DNA from: Adiantum capillus-veneris
Lineage: Eukaryota > Streptophyta > Polypodiopsida > Polypodiales > Pteridaceae
Direction: 5' to 3'
Length of the DNA: 64,000 bases
Assembly (NCBI GenBank): GCA_014529385.2
Contig: CM043947.1
Coordinates: 104,251,811-104,315,810 of the forward strand
Shown: positions 61,013 to 64,000 of the stretch, piece by piece
How the letters are laid out: every line of letters starts with the position of its first letter
Numbering within the stretch: position 1 is the stretch's first letter
Program-made: the position numbers and the translations under genes
The notes under the pieces: generated by a model
What the model saw: only the letters and a program-made list of their open reading frames with translations
What the model was told of the DNA's origin: nothing
Databases searched by the model: none

Positions 61013-61032
61013 GGTTCATATTTTTTCTAATG
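61013..61032 (-). repeat. Transposon T right terminal inverted repeat
   Basis: GGTTCATATTTTTTCTAATG on +, the inverted partner of 40898-40917. Confidence 0.8.
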
Positions 61033-61440
61033 CGAAATTGATTTTCACCGATCGAAGTTGACTTATGTTTGTGTTAAAGTCATTTAGGTGTTCTGCAACT
61101 GAACCATTCTCTGCCATCTTTAGATTGAACAAGCGCTTCATAAGAAATACCTTATTGGATGCCGATGGTTTCTCATAGAAGTCGTCAAGTGACTGCATCA
61201 AGTCCTCCGTGGTCTTCATCTCCTAAACATTGAAGGCCACTGTTGACACCGGTTTGTTCCCAGTGCCTTTCGATCAAGGACAATCCATGCTTCATCTTCC
61301 ATCGTTGCGGGCTTCTTTGTAAGACCGCCTAGTGGCAAATAGAGGTCCTTCTGGTAGAGATAGTTTTCAATCTGCATCTTCCAATGTTGGTAGTTTTTGC
61401 CGTTGAACTTCTCAATCTTGAGCTTCCCTTCATCCGCCAT
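61033..61440 (-). pseudogene. Copia K gag N-terminus
   Basis: Starts at ATG 61440 (MADEGKLKIEKFNGKNYQHW), nearly identical to copia C. A frameshift near 61240 and a stop near 61223 break it. It ends at LRSVKINF where transposon T enters; the protein continues at 40897. Confidence 0.9.
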
Positions 61441-61499
61441 AACTCCTACTCAATTCAAGGAATCCTTTCCTTGAGATAACTTAGCTACGAGAAAACCTT

Positions 61500-61511
61500 G
61501 CTCTCATACAA
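61500..61511 (-). other. Copia K primer-binding site, mutated
   Basis: Position equivalent to the PBS of copia C; reads TGTATGAGAGCA where TGGTATCAGAGC would be expected, so initiator tRNA-Met pairing is weakened. Confidence 0.6.
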
Positions 61512-61513
61512 GT

Positions 61514-61592
61514 TGTTAGGAAATAAGACGTAGCTAAATAGATAATTGAGTAGATTAATTAATTGAGAGAGACAAATTTACATACACGAGAT

Positions 61593-61651
<59 letters not shown>

Positions 61652-62304
61652 CACGATATACATGGTTCACCCAATGTGGGCTACGTCCACGGGAAAGCAG
61701 CCACTCAATGGCTTTAGTACTTCAAAACAAGAATTAGTTTACAAAGGGACTATACCCTTTATGGAGCTCCCGCCTTGCTTCACTCTCACCACCTCACACT
61801 CACCTTGTTGCATCAACTTCACACCATAAAATGTGTGTAGAAATGGCCTCCTTTTATAGGCCAAAAGGGCTACCCTCTCTCATGAGAGGCAGCCATGTGT
61901 AGCTGCCCTTGTGTAGATAAGCCCAAATCGGACCCTCCAATCCGCCCATGTGTGGCCGCCCTTGAGAAGACAAGTCCGCTTTTGAATTCGGCCACCGGCC
62001 ATTGACTTCCGACCACCGGTCACCGGCCATTGACTATCGGCCACCGGCCAACCGACGGTTGTTTTCCGACCACTTTCCGGCCGTCGTCCGGACATAATAT
62101 TCCGGCGAGGGAAAAAAAAGGTCTCGGGGGCTTCCGCCCGCGAGGCCCCTAAAGCTGCCTTTGATTTTTGGCCACTGTGAAAATTTTGGTTTCCGACGAG
62201 TGCTTTTTCTTCACGCACGATGGCTTCTCCTCATAATGGGGCCTTACAAATGTGCGCTTTTACCACAGAAAATTACAAGGGTAAATCTGGCTCTGTACTT
62301 AACA
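61514..62304 (-). repeat. Copia K 5' LTR
   Basis: TGTTAGGAAATAAGACG to CTGTACTTAACA in + strand reading, with a (GA)n run near 61594-61646. Confidence 0.93.
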
Positions 62305-64000
62305 ACAATAAGTCTAAGTCATCTTTTCTGAACTCTCTAAGCTTCAACTTATAGTCATGCCAATATTTCCTTCATTGTTGTACTACTTCCTTATCCAACA
62401 TTTCTCTCTAACTAATGTATCCAACTTTGACAAATCATATAGTACATTATTTAGCTTTGAATTGTAGTCCATATCATGTTCAATGGCCATTTTGAGACTA
62501 GGAACAACAAACTCCATAGATACTACTGCTTCAATGCCATTCACCATTTTGAATGTTCTCATACCAGTTGTAATTTTGTAAGTTGTTCTCTAGGCCCAAA
62601 GTGTTGTTTGAAGCTTGTTATCCCAGGTATGAGGCTCCTTCTAAGCTATCTTAGATAGAATGATTTTTTGATGGTCTTATTGATACTTGTAGCCTCTATC
62701 CATTGAATTTGGGACAATAATATATCCATTTTCAATGCTTCGGATTGAGAATATTTCAGTCGGAATCTAAATTGTTTCATTGATGAAATGGGTTCCTAAT
62801 CTGAAACTATCTCAATTGGACAATCATATCTGCATATATTATGCTCATATATGAACGATGTTGTTGACTATGTTGTATTATTGGGTAATGCCTGTTCTTC
62901 CACCCATTTGCTCACATAACATGTGGCCATAACTATGTGCTTGTTCTTTCTATAAGTGACCTTCTTAAATGTACCCATAAAGTCCAGACGCCTCTTCAAT
63001 AAATACCCAATGATTGTATTATAGTCAAAGGTGTCATGTTTGCTACGGTTGGTCTGCCATTCTTTGGCAAATATCACACGTTTTGCAAAATCCTATAACA
63101 TCTAACATCATACTCAGCGACCATAATCTTGCCTATAAAATCTTATTGTAAGTAATATCATTGTAAATTTCTCCTCTTGAGCTCCCACTATGAGCTCCCA
63201 CTATGATCTTCACTCATGACTTTCATTCTACCCAACATTAGTCCACATCTTTTTAGAACTCTATCAATTCTTAGCATGTATAGTGATCTAGCAATGGTAG
63301 TGAATTTTAGGCTTTTCATAATTAGAGCCTTCTTGCTGGATTGGGACCAATTCTGTAGAAATCCTCCAAAATAGAGATCATATACATCTTGACACTCTGG
63401 ATTTGACCCATTCGTTGCCATATTCTAGAATAGTTTAGCATTGGCTAGTTTTGTCTCCTAGTGATGTAGCAAAAATTCCCTCAATACTTCTAGATAAAAG
63501 GTCAACATTGTATAGTGAGTTTTTAGAAGTTCTCAAATTCAAACTCCAAAAGATCATCCATCTGATTAATTTTTCTTGAATCACCACCTTGTTAATCAAA
63601 AAGAGAAATGCCTTATAGTCTAGATAGAAGTGAAATAGCTTTTCTAACAAATAATGTATGAGCTTGGATTCACTAGACACCATTCCTAGTGCCTCTCTCT
63701 CAATTGTGAAGCACCCTTACTCTGCTAGACTAAATCTATGATTTTCAAAGTATGTTAGGTAGTCCATCCCCATTGCCATACCATATGCATCCACACCTTC
63801 TCAATTTGGATGACAAAGAATTGGATTCATGATAATGGCCGCTTTTCCACATTGGAAATTTGCCTCCCATTATGGGGGCATACAAACTTCACTCCCTTCA
63901 GGGTTAATTCATAAAATGCAATAGCCTTTGTCATGAACATACGATTGAACCATTTGTATAAACCAATCTACATGGGCTCAATTAAGACACATTTGCTGGC
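62305..64000 (-). pseudogene. Old Ty3/gypsy element, RNase H and integrase part (H)
   Basis: On the - strand: end of reverse transcriptase/RNase H (FSLAE, GCFTIEREALGMV, FHFYLDYKAFLFLINK, DLLSRS) at about 63740-63435, zinc-binding region 63421-63188, integrase core start (DFMGTFKKVTYRKNKHIV, YVSKWVEEQALPNN) 63077-62868, and the later core (DNKLQTTLWA, FKMVNGIEAVVSMEFVVPSL) at about 62640-62430. Frames are broken many times. It continues into L (36584) across copia K, and beyond the window at its 5' side. Confidence 0.78.

Larger units (their letters stand above)
40898..61032 (+). mobile_element. DNA transposon T carrying a histone H3-like gene
   Basis: Defined by terminal inverted repeats and by perfect interruption of a recognisable target, the gag of copia K (KINF before, DVDEVRALL after). 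Without the gypsy inside it (41105-51749) it is about 9.5 kb. It carries a transposase-like gene and an H3-like gene on +, and two genes on -. At most one base is duplicated at the target, so no clear target duplication is seen. Superfamily not assigned. Confidence 0.75.
36585..62304 (-). mobile_element. Ty1/copia element, family 3 (K), split by DNA transposon T
   Basis: Same family as copia C (LTR, gag-pol and polypurine tract all match). LTRs lie at 36585-37366 and 61514-62304. Target duplication is ATAAT (36580-36584) against ACAAT (62305-62309). Its own length is about 5.6 kb; the rest is transposon T (40898-61032), inserted in gag. It is inserted in the integrase of the old gypsy L/H. 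Confidence 0.93.

Noticed and set aside
40898-61032. Helitron as identity of transposon T
   Set aside because: The ends are inverted repeats, not TC/CTRR, and no Rep or helicase motif is present.

Overview
This window looks like nuclear, repeat-rich plant DNA. Almost everything recognisable is a transposable element, and the elements are inserted inside one another up to four deep. The evidence for a plant is the set of Ty1/copia elements primed by initiator tRNA-Met (TGGTATCAGAGC sites), a chromodomain-like Ty3/gypsy element, short introns of 70-95 nt, and long GA/CT microsatellites. The species cannot be told. I see no tRNA or rRNA gene, no CRISPR array and no confident ordinary host gene.

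Layout. 1-1527 holds a GA microsatellite and an array of degenerate hairpin-forming repeats. 1528-17874 is a 5'-truncated copia element of family 1 (copy A, + strand). It is interrupted by a family-2 copia (B, 3589-8742, - strand), an unidentified 1.7-kb segment (9876-11590) and an almost intact family-3 copia (C, 11715-17257, + strand). 17875-20449 is a rearranged family-1 copy (D inverted, E direct). 20450-28365 is a direct duplication (G1, G2) of a unit with a gag-like reading frame and a GA microsatellite. 29054-34573 is a full-length but chimeric family-1 copia (F, - strand). From about 28540 (less F) to 36584, and again from 62305 to 64000, lies an old gypsy element (L/H, - strand) split by a family-3 copia (K, 36585-62304, - strand).

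Inside the gag of K sits a DNA transposon (T, 40898-61032), itself interrupted by a young 10.6-kb chromodomain-like gypsy (41105-51749). T is the most interesting object in the window. It has terminal inverted repeats and four genes of its own. They are a multi-exon transposase-like gene, a histone H3-like gene (ARTKQTA tail, about 190-residue spacer, C-terminal H3 fold), and two intron-containing genes of unknown function on the opposite strand. Nested palindromes separate the two convergent gene pairs. The transposase-like gene, the H3-like gene and one unknown gene carry in-frame stops that C-to-T change would explain, so this copy is probably dead but was recently intact.

Other points of note. 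The young gypsy seems to carry its gag start codon in an exon inside the LTR, joined by a frame-compatible intron that removes the primer-binding site. Copia F contains a second, internal LTR followed by flanking DNA matching the flank of copy E 9 kb away, which suggests read-through 3' transduction with template switching. Target-site duplications date the nesting: gypsy L/H first, then K, then T, then the young gypsy.
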